Positions 1 through 5,263 of a stretch of 5,263 nucleotides of DNA are shown piece after piece (positions within the stretch are counted from its first letter, which is position 1; each line of letters begins with the position of its first letter). The notes beneath the pieces are model-generated. The model was not told the origin of the DNA. It did no database searches and saw only the letters and a program-made list of their open reading frames with translations. The DNA lies in assembly GCA_949051815.1 (NCBI GenBank), contig CARQVR010000095.1, forward strand, positions 1 through 5,263, written 5' to 3'. Source of the stretch: an uncultured Lachnospiraceae bacterium (GTDB lineage: Bacteria; Bacillota; Clostridia; Lachnospirales; Lachnospiraceae). The position numbers and the translations under genes are program-made.

Positions 1-2
1 AT

Positions 3-55
3 AAAAATGGAGCCGTTGCTCCGGCAGATTATTCATCTACTTTTGCAACAGCCCC
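3..55 (-). terminator. Candidate intrinsic terminator of the large gene
   Basis: In minus-strand RNA, GGGGCUGUUGC (complement of 45-55) can pair with GCAACGGCUCC (complement of 9-19) over 11 consecutive pairs. Two of these are G-U wobbles that exist only on this strand. The loop is about 25 bases, and AUUUUUAU follows (complement of 1-8). An alternative smaller hairpin, GGAGC-AACG-GCUCC (9-22), uses the same 3' arm and the same U run. The stem begins 28 bases after the stop codon. The long loop is unusual, and part of this stretch resembles an insertion-sequence end. Confidence 0.5.
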
Positions 56-56
56 C
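40..56. mobile_element. Possible insertion-sequence terminal inverted repeat (one end only)
   Basis: CTTTTGCAACAGCCCCC, read from the other strand as GGGGGCTGTTGCAAAAG, has the look of the outer end of several transposase-bearing insertion sequences, which often begin with G-rich bases followed by CTGTTGCAAA. If real, the element extends leftward out of the window and was inserted about 27 bases past the stop of the large gene. No transposase and no second end are visible, so this is a resemblance from memory. The same bases are equally explained by the terminator stem. Confidence 0.3.
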
Positions 57-83
57 TCTTTTGAGACGTTATGAAGATTCACT

Positions 84-3000
84 TTATTTCCAATTCCAAT
101 TGTTATTTTTATCAGTCACGCCGCTCACACTGCCGCCGAATCCAGACCATTTAACGGGCGCCTTGTCACCTTTACAGTTCTCTATTGTAACGCCTTTTAC
201 ATGGGCGTTTAGCTGTCCGAGAATCTGAATGGTTCCGTTGGCATTTCCCCGAAACGTGGAATCGGATATGGTCACGTTGCTGCAGGTGTTGCCCTTATTT
301 GGTTCAATGTCAATGCCATACTGCGGATCAGTGCCGCTCGCATAGTTAAATGCACAGTTTTTGACCGTAACATTGGACACGTCGGTAATGGAGAGATTGT
401 TTCTGCGGTTATGATGCAGATTACAGTTGGTGATGGTAATATCGCTGCTGAAAAATTTCTTTGGGTTTCCGTCCTCCCATCCATTGTACAGGCCCAGATA
501 GATGCCGTCTCCCCAGCATTGTGAAATATCCACATTTTCGATGGTAATGTCCGTGCCTCCGAATACAGCAATGCCGTGTCCCCACTCGCCGCCAGTGCCT
601 TTATGCTCCTTGCGCTCACCGATGATCTGCCCGCCGGAAACAGTGATACCTTTGTGTCCGGTGATGTTGATCACCTGCGAGTTGCCCTTATTGTTGGGAA
701 GAGCGACCAGCAGTGCACTTTCTGACATAACAAGTTTTTGGTTACTTGTCAGAACAATGCCGCCAAACTGCCATGCGCCATTTTGATCATAATATCCTCC
801 GACAGCATCGATGTAATATACGCCTGCTGGGATATACAGGCATTCATATTCATTGGGGTTCCACTCCCATTGTCGAAGGAACTCATTGATGCGTTCCGTA
901 TCTCTGGCAGGGTCTTTCTGGTCATAAATATGCACCTTCTTTCCCTCGGTACTTTCCGGTGCGCTTTCGTCCGGATTGATCGCCACCGCATAACACTGCT
1001 GGGTGAAATTTTTGTTACTTCCGGAAGTGTACACAGCCTTGATAATAGCTGCGCCTGCCTGCTTCATGGTGAGCAGACCGTTTGGATCGACGGATATCTT
1101 TTCCGGATTGCTGCTTTCCCATTTGAGTTTACTCTTATCCTGTGTTTCTGCAAACTCCATGCGGAGCTGGTATGTGCCGCCAACATTTTCTTTAATTGTC
1201 TGACCGGCTTCAAGTAAAATCGGGGCGTCGATCACGGTAATCTTGCACTGTGCCTTTTTGTTACCGTCCTGTGAAGTGGCGGTAATTGTCACGCTGCCTT
1301 CCTTTTTCAGTGTGAGTATGGCGGAAACGGAGGCCGTCTGTTTTTTGTCAGCAGATCCGGAGACCGTGCTGTCAGGTATTTCCTCTATGGTGGCGATATT
1401 GTTGTTGGAGCTGGTCCAGATTACGGTCGGATTGGCGATCTTTTCATCGATTTCCGATGTGACCGTAGCAGTGAGGGTTCTCTTTTCCGTATCCGTTTCA
1501 GCCAGAGTGATGGACTGGCTTGTTTTATCCAGCTGTATTCCCTTCACACGGTTAATCTGGTATTTCTTTTTTTGAATCTTAAAGGAATAGTTTTTCGTCC
1601 CGCCGTATTCCCCGATACCGCGCAGGGTCACCCTGGCAGTGCCTGCTTTGATGTTATTTGTGTATTCTTCGATTTCATAACAGCTCTTTGTGATCTCATT
1701 CTGCTTTTTCTTTGCGTCGGTACTGTTGGCATACAGATGAATGTCCGTGACCGGAGTCAGGGTAATTTCTTCCCCTGTATATTCCTGCGGATCAATGACA
1801 ACCTTTAGTGTACTGATATTTTTAGCAAAGATACGATAGGATCCTTTGATGGAAGAACCCTCGTAGCAGCCAAGTCCCCTTACAGTGACTTCGATAGTCG
1901 TGTCCTGCGGCGGCGACTGTTCCTGTGTATGACTAAAAGTGAAGTTTGCGTCATAATCGGTCTTAGCTGCCAGTTTTTTGCCGTTTACGTCTTTGATTGT
2001 AACGGTTGATTTCCATTTGTTCGGCTTATCGCTGCAGGGTTTATCGGGAATGGAGATGGTGCATTTACCGATGTCGGCTTTTGTCACCATAAGCGTAACC
2101 GTTCTTTCATACCCTTTATAGCTGCCTTTTCCCGTGATCTCACAGGTCATGGGTTCGCCGGGCGTCTTGTTATCTTTATACTTTATGGTGTAATCGGTTT
2201 TGATTTTCAGGACGGTATAATCCTGATCCTTTAAAATAAGCTCTGGCACAGCGCCGCCTTTTTGGTAGGCAACTTCATAAGTGCCGTTATTGTTTGTCAC
2301 ATTTTTTCCCATGACAATTTTAAGATCCGTGTTTGGGGTAATCGTATAAGTCAGCCGGAGCGTGCCTTTGTATCTGCCTTTTCCCGTAAAGGTGGCCGTC
2401 ACCCTTCCCGCTTTTTTGGCATTGCTGTATTTTACGGTATAATCGGTTCCCTCTGAAAGGGTTTCTTTTCCGGTGCCTTCGCCAAAGGTCAGTAAGGCGG
2501 GGCTGGTCTGGAAAATTCCGCCGTCTTTATCCACCGTCTTTTGGGAGAAGGGGAGGTTTTCGTGCCAGTCTGCGCCGGGGACAGCGTCTCTGATCATTCT
2601 GTCGCCCACCAGCTTTAATGTGACTTTTTTGCAGCCCCGGTAACCGGCGTTTCTGCCAGCATCGGTGGGAGAGAGCATGAGATATGCGCCCTCTGTTCCT
2701 GACGCGCAGACTTCGTAATCATAAAGTGCCTTATCCAGAACCAGACCGCTTATTTTCACTTCTTCAATGAGAACATCCGCTTTAGATAAAGGCGCGCCGC
2801 TGTATGCATACTGCCTTTTATCAAGCTTCACCGATGCGGAGCTGAAATTCCGTGTTTTATCGTTCAGCACAACGAGCTGCATGGGAAAAGAACCTGTAAA
2901 GTTGCCGGTACCCAAAACGGTGTAGGAATATGCCTTTCCGGGTTCGTAGAGCGAGCCGTTTTTATAGTCTGACGGTAAAGCTGTCATGTTTTCCCCAGGC

Positions 3001-4922
3001 GTAGTATAGTCGCAAATAAAATCCTTTTTTACAACCAGTTTCTTTTTGCCGAAGGTCAGAACGGGAGCGGGAATGTTGAGTTTTTTACTGTAATTGACGG
3101 TCTGCTCGTAGCCCGGTGTTTTTTTCACGCCGGTTCCGTCTTCACCGGGGACAGTTATATCCGGATTGTAGATATCAATGTCGTTAATATCCAGAGGCTT
3201 AATCGTATAGTATAAGGTCACGCTTCCCTGATACTGACCCTTGAGATTGATGGTCACGCTGGGCGCTTTGGCGCTGTTCCATGCGGCGGCGTTGACGTTA
3301 TTTTTATAACTCAGGGTATAATCCGTTTTTTCCTTCAAAAGGGTATCTTTATGGTAAACACGGAAATTTTGCGTGATTTTCTGTCCGTTATAGACCAGCC
3401 TGTCATTTTCTTTTTCAAAACCGGCTACCCGGATGTCGCCGGAAAGATCGAGATGCTTATCGTTATCGGGATTTTCCTTATCAAGGACAACATCGACAAC
3501 GACGGAAGCCGTTATACTGCGGCAGGACACGGTGATTCTGGCATATCCCTCCGAGGCCCCCGTGATTGTGGCAGTCCCGTTCTCACCCGCAGTTACAGTG
3601 GCGACGGTTTCATCGCTGCTTTCCCACAGAAACGCTGTCGGCTCCATTTCCGGATCAGCCTTTGCGGTAATCTGCTGTGTGTCGCCAGAACCCAGTGTGA
3701 TCCGTTCTTTCGCGTCAATGATATCAGCCTCGTCTGTGCCGGCGCCTTTGTACAGGGCTAACCGGCCGTCCGGCTCTTCTTCCAGAGGCGGCAGTTCTGC
3801 GTCTTCTGCAAGTGCGGAAGCACCCTGTATACTGCTGTTTTCGGAAACGGTGGAAAGTGTTTCGGCGGTTTCATCTGTCAGGTCATTTTCTGTATTCGGA
3901 TCTTCCGATGATTCCGGGGAGCCGCTTTCGTCCTCATGCAGGGCGTCGGTTTCGATAGGACCGTCCTCAGAAAGCGCATTTTCAATTTCATCGGCGCTGT
4001 TTTCCGAAACGGAAGCCTCCTCCGGGGCAGCGTCCTCAGGATTTTTCACCGTATCCGCGGCATTCTCCGTGATTTCGTCTGTTTCCCCGTCTGCGGCTGT
4101 GTCCTCTCCGGGCACAAACGGTACGGTAGTGGCAGCGTAAAAGTCCCCGTCGTTTTTAGCCGCAGCTTCCGTATAATAGGCAGCGCGGATATAGTAAGCA
4201 TAGTTTTCAGACGTTTCTTCCGCTTTATGGTTTTCGCTGCCAGTGCCGGCAGAGAAGCCCTCTTCGGGAATAAGCGCCATCATCCGGTAATATTCGCTTT
4301 CCGCATCTGTTATTTCTTCCAGGGCAAAGAAAGGGGAAGAGGACACCTCCTCGAAGCCGTTCCAGTCGTCCTCCTCATCGAGCAGGTTTGCGCTTCCGGC
4401 TTCCAGTCCCTTTTCACCGCGCAGAATGCTCCATACAAGTGTCCCTGCTTCTGCGGTCTCCGGGATTTCCGCTATGTCATAACTGGCGAACAGGATCAGA
4501 TTTTTTGCCGTCTCAAAAGAGAGCGGAAGATCATAAATGAAGGTATCGTCTCCCGCGTCGGGAAGCGATTCTCCTTCGGCAATCCGTCCGATATGCAAAG
4601 CGGGCAGATCTGTTTCAGGATCGGCTTCTTCCGCTTCTTTTATTTCTTCTGCTCCGTCCGTTTCATCGCCGTCGTCCGCATCCGGCAGGATATTTGTCTC
4701 TTCCGGCGCATCGGGATCGGCAGAAGAGTCGGAGAGAGTGTCGTCATCCTCATTTTCCCCGTCTTCAATTTCCGGCATTTCATCCGAAAGCGTATTGTTT
4801 TCTGAGACTGTGTTCTCCGCGTTAAGTGAACTCTCCGTGGCAAGCGACGTCATACCGCCGCAGTCACCGAACGCGATCACGATGGAAAGCGCTGCCGCAA
4901 GCCATCTTTTTTTGCTTCGCAT
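84..4922 (-). CDS. Large exported multidomain protein: Ig-like domains and repeats with C-terminal right-handed beta-helix
   Basis: The 1612-residue product reads as an exported protein: signal peptide (1-28), acidic linker (31-107), unnamed globular segment (108-272), acidic linker (273-385), Big_2-like domain (406-480), seven diverged beta repeats (505-1118), two Big_2-like domains (1126-1316) and a C-terminal parallel beta-helix (1329-1612). The start at 4922 was chosen over an in-frame ATG at 5018 because it has AGGAGG nine bases upstream and is followed directly by a basic-hydrophobic signal peptide (MRSKKRWLAAALSIVIAF), while the upstream ATG overlaps the probable -10 box. The stop is TAA at 84-86. 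Beta-helices of this type commonly bind, cleave or epimerise polysaccharides, so an extracellular glycan-directed role is inferred; the substrate is unknown. No LPXTG, SLH or C-terminal membrane segment is seen. The gene appears to be transcribed alone. Reading frame and export are near certain; enzymatic function is not. Confidence 0.95.
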   Translation of the reverse strand: MRSKKRWLAAALSIVIAFGDCGGMTSLATESSLNAENTVSENNTLSDEMPEIEDGENEDDDTLSDSSADPDAPEETNILPDADDGDETDGAEEIKEAEEADPETDLPALHIGRIAEGESLPDAGDDTFIYDLPLSFETAKNLILFASYDIAEIPETAEAGTLVWSILRGEKGLEAGSANLLDEEDDWNGFEEVSSSPFFALEEITDAESEYYRMMALIPEEGFSAGTGSENHKAEETSENYAYYIRAAYYTEAAAKNDGDFYAATTVPFVPGEDTAADGETDEITENAADTVKNPEDAAPEEASVSENSADEIENALSEDGPIETDALHEDESGSPESSEDPNTENDLTDETAETLSTVSENSSIQGASALAEDAELPPLEEEPDGRLALYKGAGTDEADIIDAKERITLGSGDTQQITAKADPEMEPTAFLWESSDETVATVTAGENGTATITGASEGYARITVSCRSITASVVVDVVLDKENPDNDKHLDLSGDIRVAGFEKENDRLVYNGQKITQNFRVYHKDTLLKEKTDYTLSYKNNVNAAAWNSAKAPSVTINLKGQYQGSVTLYYTIKPLDINDIDIYNPDITVPGEDGTGVKKTPGYEQTVNYSKKLNIPAPVLTFGKKKLVVKKDFICDYTTPGENMTALPSDYKNGSLYEPGKAYSYTVLGTGNFTGSFPMQLVVLNDKTRNFSSASVKLDKRQYAYSGAPLSKADVLIEEVKISGLVLDKALYDYEVCASGTEGAYLMLSPTDAGRNAGYRGCKKVTLKLVGDRMIRDAVPGADWHENLPFSQKTVDKDGGIFQTSPALLTFGEGTGKETLSEGTDYTVKYSNAKKAGRVTATFTGKGRYKGTLRLTYTITPNTDLKIVMGKNVTNNNGTYEVAYQKGGAVPELILKDQDYTVLKIKTDYTIKYKDNKTPGEPMTCEITGKGSYKGYERTVTLMVTKADIGKCTISIPDKPCSDKPNKWKSTVTIKDVNGKKLAAKTDYDANFTFSHTQEQSPPQDTTIEVTVRGLGCYEGSSIKGSYRIFAKNISTLKVVIDPQEYTGEEITLTPVTDIHLYANSTDAKKKQNEITKSCYEIEEYTNNIKAGTARVTLRGIGEYGGTKNYSFKIQKKKYQINRVKGIQLDKTSQSITLAETDTEKRTLTATVTSEIDEKIANPTVIWTSSNNNIATIEEIPDSTVSGSADKKQTASVSAILTLKKEGSVTITATSQDGNKKAQCKITVIDAPILLEAGQTIKENVGGTYQLRMEFAETQDKSKLKWESSNPEKISVDPNGLLTMKQAGAAIIKAVYTSGSNKNFTQQCYAVAINPDESAPESTEGKKVHIYDQKDPARDTERINEFLRQWEWNPNEYECLYIPAGVYYIDAVGGYYDQNGAWQFGGIVLTSNQKLVMSESALLVALPNNKGNSQVINITGHKGITVSGGQIIGERKEHKGTGGEWGHGIAVFGGTDITIENVDISQCWGDGIYLGLYNGWEDGNPKKFFSSDITITNCNLHHNRRNNLSITDVSNVTVKNCAFNYASGTDPQYGIDIEPNKGNTCSNVTISDSTFRGNANGTIQILGQLNAHVKGVTIENCKGDKAPVKWSGFGGSVSGVTDKNNNWNWK
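87..938 (-). other. C-terminal right-handed parallel beta-helix domain, putative polysaccharide lyase, hydrolase or epimerase
   Basis: Residues about 1329-1612 start with a cap typical of pectate-lyase-like helices: DTERINEFLRQW then LYIPAGVYYID. Successive rungs follow: GITVSGGQIIGE, HGIAVFGGTDITIENVDIS, CWGDGIYLG, SDITITNCNLHHNRRNNLSI, VSNVTVKNCAFNYASG, YGIDIEPN, CSNVTISDSTFRGN, TIQILG and VKGVTIENCKG. Polar residues clustered on adjacent rungs (D1472, H1503/H1504, R1506/R1507, D1532, D1538, E1540) are candidates for a glycan cleft. The chain ends only about 25 residues after the last clear rung, with no anchor. The fold is confidently inferred from the rung pattern; catalytic activity and substrate are not shown, and a purely binding role is possible. 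Confidence 0.85.
975..1547 (-). other. Two tandem Big_2-like Ig domains preceding the beta-helix
   Basis: The first (residues about 1126-1232) opens with VKGIQLDKTSQSITL, has the VIWTSSNNNIATIEE core and closes with GSVTITATSQDGNKKAQCKITV, all typical Big_2 signatures. It carries an insertion of about 20 residues (EIPDSTVSGSADKKQTASVS region, 1181-1200). The second (about 1233-1316) has LKWESSNPEKISVDPNGLLT and GAAIIKAVYTSG, again the Big_2 core, and ends in CYAVAIN. A short Pro/Glu/Ser linker (1317-1328) joins it to the beta-helix. Confidence 0.82.
1569..3410 (-). repeat. Seven diverged protein repeats (TDYT ... GKGxYKG type)
   Basis: Residues about 505-1118 carry repeats whose anchors are a (K/G)TDYTxxY motif and, about 20-35 residues later, a GxGxYxG turn leading into a final beta strand. 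TDYT-type anchors lie at 533, 634 (KDFICDYT), 735 (degenerate YDYEV), 826, 909, 988 and 1081 (CYEIEEYTNN). Turn anchors lie at 561, 671, 761 (degenerate YRG), 847, 931, 1016 and 1102. Spacing between turns is 110, 90, 86, 84, 85 and 86 residues, so the C-proximal copies are regular while the first two carry insertions. The pattern resembles the YDG/MBG-like beta repeats common in exported Firmicute proteins, probably forming a rod. Copies have diverged strongly at DNA level, so this is an old array. Confidence 0.75.
3483..3707 (-). other. Bacterial Ig-like domain, Big_2-type (first copy)
   Basis: Residues about 406-480 follow the Big_2 pattern: an opening strand with ITLGSGDTQQITA, then the FLWESSDETVATVT core (the family's usual W-x-S-S-(D/N)-x-x-(V/I)-A-x-V), then GTATITGASEGYARITVSC and a closing VVVDVVL strand. 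Such domains are stalk or adhesion modules in exported bacterial proteins. This copy is separated from the other two by the long repeat array. Confidence 0.8.
4107..4601 (-). other. Unnamed N-terminal globular segment between two acidic linkers
   Basis: Residues 108-272 differ in composition from the flanking Glu/Asp/Ser-rich linkers (31-107 and 273-385). They contain aromatic and hydrophobic patches expected of a folded domain: FIYDLPLSFETAKNLILFASYD (split around 128-149), TLVWSILRGEKG (161-172), LLDEEDDWNGF (180-190), YYRMMALIP (211-219) and YYIRAAYYTEA (243-253), ending in TTVPFVPGED. I do not recognise the family. The alternation of hydrophobic strands suggests a mostly beta fold. It sits just behind the signal peptide and acidic spacer, so it would be the outermost N-terminal module of the mature protein. 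Domain boundaries come from composition only. Confidence 0.5.
4839..4922 (-). other. Signal peptide (Sec type)
   Basis: Residues 1-28 show a basic n-region (RSKKR), a hydrophobic core (WLAAALSIVIAF) and a plausible signal peptidase I site after Ser-Leu-Ala (26-28), followed at once by the Ser/Asn/Glu-rich mature N-terminus. The cysteine at residue 21 lies in FGDC, which does not fit a lipobox because Asp occupies the -1 position, so a lipoprotein is unlikely. The exact cleavage site is inferred. Confidence 0.8.
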
Positions 4923-4931
4923 GATCAATTT

Positions 4932-4937
4932 CCTCCT
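4932..4937 (-). promoter_or_regulatory. Ribosome binding site AGGAGG deciding the start of the large gene
   Basis: The minus strand reads GAGGAGGAAATTGATC then ATG; AGGAGG is a full match to the Shine-Dalgarno core with nine bases to the ATG at 4922. The in-frame ATGs further upstream, at 5018 and 5006, lack such a site, which settles the start. Confidence 0.9.
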
Positions 4938-5016
4938 CGTTTTGCATATTAAAAAAGACGATATTCCTATGTATTCGGAAACACGTACTTTCTGCGATAA
5001 GAACATAATTTGTAAC

Positions 5017-5045
5017 ATTATAACACATAACCGGCGGCATGTGAT
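5017..5045 (-). promoter_or_regulatory. Probable sigma-A promoter of the large gene (extended -10)
   Basis: On the minus strand TATAAT (5017-5022) is a perfect -10 and is preceded by TGT, giving the TGn extended -10 element (5023-5025). Seventeen bases further upstream ATCACA (5040-5045) is a 4/6 match to TTGACA. Initiation would fall near 5010, leaving a leader of about 88 bases before the ATG. I saw no recognisable riboswitch in that leader; a 4-bp TTCC/GGAA pairing is too weak to call. Confidence 0.6.
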
Positions 5046-5102
5046 ATGGCATATTTTTCTGTAGCTGTTATTTTATCGGGAAATAGCGGTGCGTTTCTTG
5101 TG

Positions 5103-5132
5103 TTGACAGCATTTCTGAAGCTGTGCTATAGT
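5103..5132 (+). promoter_or_regulatory. Rightward sigma-A promoter with inverted repeat in the spacer
   Basis: TTGACA (5103-5108) is a perfect -35. After an 18-base spacer comes TATAGT (5127-5132), a 5/6 match to the -10, preceded by TGC, which gives an extended -10. Initiation is expected near 5139. An inverted repeat, ACAGC-N9-GCTGT (5106-5124), overlaps the last bases of the -35 and fills the spacer, where a repressor or activator could bind. The promoter faces away from the large gene and must serve something beyond the right edge, or a small RNA. Confidence 0.7.
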
Positions 5133-5179
5133 GATCATGTGAAAAGATATCATAGGAAATTCAGAAAGGCGGCTTAGGC

Positions 5180-5233
5180 GTGGGAGTTTTTATTCAGTGT
5201 GCACGTACCCGGGTGTTTGACACTTCTTTTTAA
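5180..5233 (+). CDS. Possible 17-residue leader peptide
   Basis: A GTG-started frame would encode MGVFIQCARTRVFDTSF, ending in TAA at 5231-5233. A Shine-Dalgarno-like AAAGGCGG (5165-5172) lies seven bases upstream, and the frame begins about 40 bases after the predicted start of the rightward transcript. An in-frame TAG at 5153 prevents a longer version. Its codons run through the terminator-like hairpin just downstream and its stop lies in the T-rich tract, an arrangement seen in translation-coupled attenuators. A frame this short can occur by chance; I do not recognise the peptide. Confidence 0.3.
   Translation: MGVFIQCARTRVFDTSF
5196..5230 (+). terminator. Weak terminator-like hairpin in the rightward leader
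   Basis: AGTGT (5196-5200) can pair with ACACT (5220-5224), and GCAC (5201-5204) with GTGT (5213-5216, one wobble), with a three-base bulge between the two stems. TTCTTTTT follows (5223-5230). If it functions, it would end or attenuate transcription from the promoter at 5103-5132 about 90 bases after initiation. Stability looks modest. Confidence 0.3.
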
Positions 5234-5263
5234 CATCATATTGCAAAAATCCTTTATTTAAGC

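Larger units (their letters stand above)
4923..5263. other. Intergenic region with divergent promoters
   Basis: These 341 bases hold the 5' leader and promoter of the large gene on the minus strand and a second promoter, possible leader ORF and weak hairpin on the plus strand. Between the promoters (about 5046-5102) only A/T-rich sequence with a marginal 5-bp pairing (TATTT 5069-5073 with AAATA 5081-5085) is seen. From 5234 to 5263 nothing is recognised. No tRNA or known riboswitch was found by eye. Confidence 0.6.

Noticed and set aside
87..938. GH28 polygalacturonase
   Set aside because: A GHG occurs (1448-1450), but it comes before the DG-containing rung, and the NTD, DD and RIK motifs in the required order are missing.
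3433..4140. Plus-strand open frame of 235 residues rich in Ser/Ala
   Set aside because: It lies antisense to the acidic linker of the large gene. Its Ser-rich composition is what the complement of Glu/Asp/Ser codons gives, and it has no convincing ribosome binding site or domain.
3936..4805. Plus-strand open frame of 289 residues with Phe/Arg/Ile-rich product
   Set aside because: It is fully antisense to the linker and globular segment of the large gene, has unnatural composition and no recognisable motif; explained as a shadow of the biased linker codons.
4860..4862. Lipoprotein modification at the cysteine in FGDC (residue 21)
   Set aside because: The residue before Cys is Asp and there is no L-x-(A/G)-C lipobox; a signal peptidase I site after SLA (residue 28) fits better.
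4923..5018. N-terminal extension of the large protein from the ATG at 5018
   Set aside because: This start overlaps the probable -10 box, has no ribosome binding site, and would put 32 residues in front of a textbook signal peptide that has its own AGGAGG.
5064..5087. Hairpin in the A/T-rich stretch between the promoters
   Set aside because: Only 5-6 pairs, mostly A-T or wobble, with no T tract; compatible with chance.
5217..5222. Second rightward TTGACA as another promoter
   Set aside because: No acceptable -10 box occurs 16-18 bases downstream; the hexamer falls inside the hairpin and short frame and is probably chance.

Overview
The window holds one very large gene on the minus strand (84-4922, 1612 residues from the start chosen here), flanked by a short 3' tail and a 341-base upstream intergenic region. 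The protein looks like an exported surface or secreted protein of a gut-type Firmicute, most likely in or near the Lachnospiraceae. This rests on the signal peptide with a strong AGGAGG ribosome binding site, the Ser/Glu/Asp-rich linkers with recurring VSEN motifs, and the bacterial Ig-like (Big_2-type) and TDYT...GKGxYKG repeat modules feeding a C-terminal right-handed beta-helix. The taxonomic call is inference from protein style; no taxonomic marker gene is present.

Layout from the gene's 5' end (high coordinates) to its 3' end: signal peptide (residues 1 to about 28); acidic linker (31-107); an unnamed globular segment (108-272); second acidic linker (273-385); first Ig-like domain (about 406-480); seven diverged beta-sandwich-like repeats (about 505-1118), the last four with a regular period of about 85 residues; two more Big_2-like domains (about 1126-1316); and a C-terminal parallel beta-helix (about 1329-1612) resembling pectate-lyase or carbohydrate-epimerase folds. 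No LPXTG motif, C-terminal membrane segment or SLH domain is visible. The simplest reading is an exported carbohydrate-acting or carbohydrate-binding beta-helix carried on a long stalk.

The upstream region (4923-5263) appears to hold two divergent promoters. One, with an extended -10 near 5017-5025, drives the large gene leftward. The other, TTGACA-N18-TATAGT at 5103-5132, points rightward out of the window and has an inverted repeat in its spacer. The rightward transcript would carry a possible 17-codon leader ORF that overlaps a weak terminator-like hairpin, suggesting (not proving) an attenuated gene just beyond the right edge. Downstream of the large gene, bases 3-55 can form an 11-bp stem followed by a U run on the minus-strand RNA, a good candidate terminator. 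The same bases also resemble the end of an insertion sequence, which cannot be settled from this window.

I found no tRNA, rRNA or CRISPR array and no second substantial gene. The other long open frames overlap the large gene and look like its shadows.
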